NCBI GenBank assembly: GCA_947174735.1
Contig: CAMWKC010000174.1
Location: 1-5,296 of the forward strand
Direction of reading: 5' to 3'
From: an uncultured Porphyromonadaceae bacterium
GTDB taxonomy: Bacteria; Bacteroidota; Bacteroidia; Bacteroidales; Muribaculaceae
DNA: 5,296 nt
In this document: in pieces, positions 5,228 to 5,296 of the stretch
Numbering within the stretch: position 1 is the first letter of the stretch
Layout of the letters: every line of letters starts with the position of its first letter
Notes under the pieces: model-generated
Database searches by the model: none
Told to the model about the DNA's origin: nothing
What the model saw: only the letters and a program-made list of their open reading frames with translations
Position numbers and translations under genes: made by a program

Positions 5228-5296
5228 ATGCCCAACAAGAATCTGCCTCCCTCGCGTCCTTACACTTTCGACCGTGTAGTACGCATTGTTTTCAGT
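5228..5296 (+). CDS. 5' end of a probable AI-2E/PerM-family transporter (partial)
   Basis: An ATG at 5228 opens a frame that runs to the window edge, giving 23 residues. They read MPNKNLPPSRP followed by YTFDRVVRIVFS. The segment (Y)TFDRVVRIV just before what should become the first transmembrane helix resembles the N-terminus of Bacteroidales AI-2E family (PerM-like) permeases, as I recall them. With only 23 codons this is a tentative family call. If correct, it is a multi-pass inner-membrane protein. The start is supported by the -7 box about 40 nt upstream and by the divergent layout with dacB; no Shine-Dalgarno is visible. Confidence 0.5.
   Translation, partial: MPNKNLPPSRPYTFDRVVRIVFS

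Overview
The window looks like chromosomal DNA of a Bacteroidota bacterium, most likely order Bacteroidales (perhaps a Muribaculaceae-type gut organism; the family level is a guess). The reasons are promoter -7 boxes of the TAnnTTTG type, little use of Shine-Dalgarno sequences, a short RsmI, a Cbp1-like coiled-coil lipoprotein with Bacteroides-type O-glycosylation sequons, and a conserved acidic protein ending in a 'FSLNDRFRFRR' module.

Layout: (1) positions 1-528, plus strand: the 3' part of an exported-looking His/Gly/Pro-rich protein with a conserved C-terminal domain, cut by the window edge. (2) 529-724: a convergent intergenic region with a strong three-armed repeat that can form two mutually exclusive perfect hairpins, plus short direct repeats and a GC-rich hairpin. 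(3) 725-5059, minus strand: five co-directional genes. In transcription order they are dacB (PBP4-type D-Ala-D-Ala carboxypeptidase, GTG start), an acidic cytoplasmic protein of unknown function, rsmI (16S rRNA C1402 2'-O-methyltransferase, 4-nt ATGA overlap with the previous gene), a Cbp1-like coiled-coil lipoprotein (12 nt after rsmI), and a small SPOR-like lipoprotein. (4) 5060-5227: a divergent promoter region with one Bacteroidetes-type -7 box on each strand. (5) 5228-5296, plus strand: the first 23 codons of a probable AI-2E/PerM-family membrane transporter.

The five-gene minus-strand run is compact and no convincing terminator was seen inside it, so it is probably one transcription unit. 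It mixes cell-envelope functions (peptidoglycan trimming by PBP4, a possible peptidoglycan-binding SPOR lipoprotein, a surface or periplasmic coiled-coil lipoprotein) with ribosome maturation (RsmI). Most of this is ordinary core-genome content. I see no phage, IS, CRISPR, defence or toxin-antitoxin system. The points most worth a second look are the switchable hairpin at 560-625, a 17-nt duplication exactly 50 nt apart that repeats the 3' end of the Cbp1-like gene in front of the SPOR gene, and repeated 'RRSLND' motifs in the acidic protein that echo its own conserved C-terminal module.
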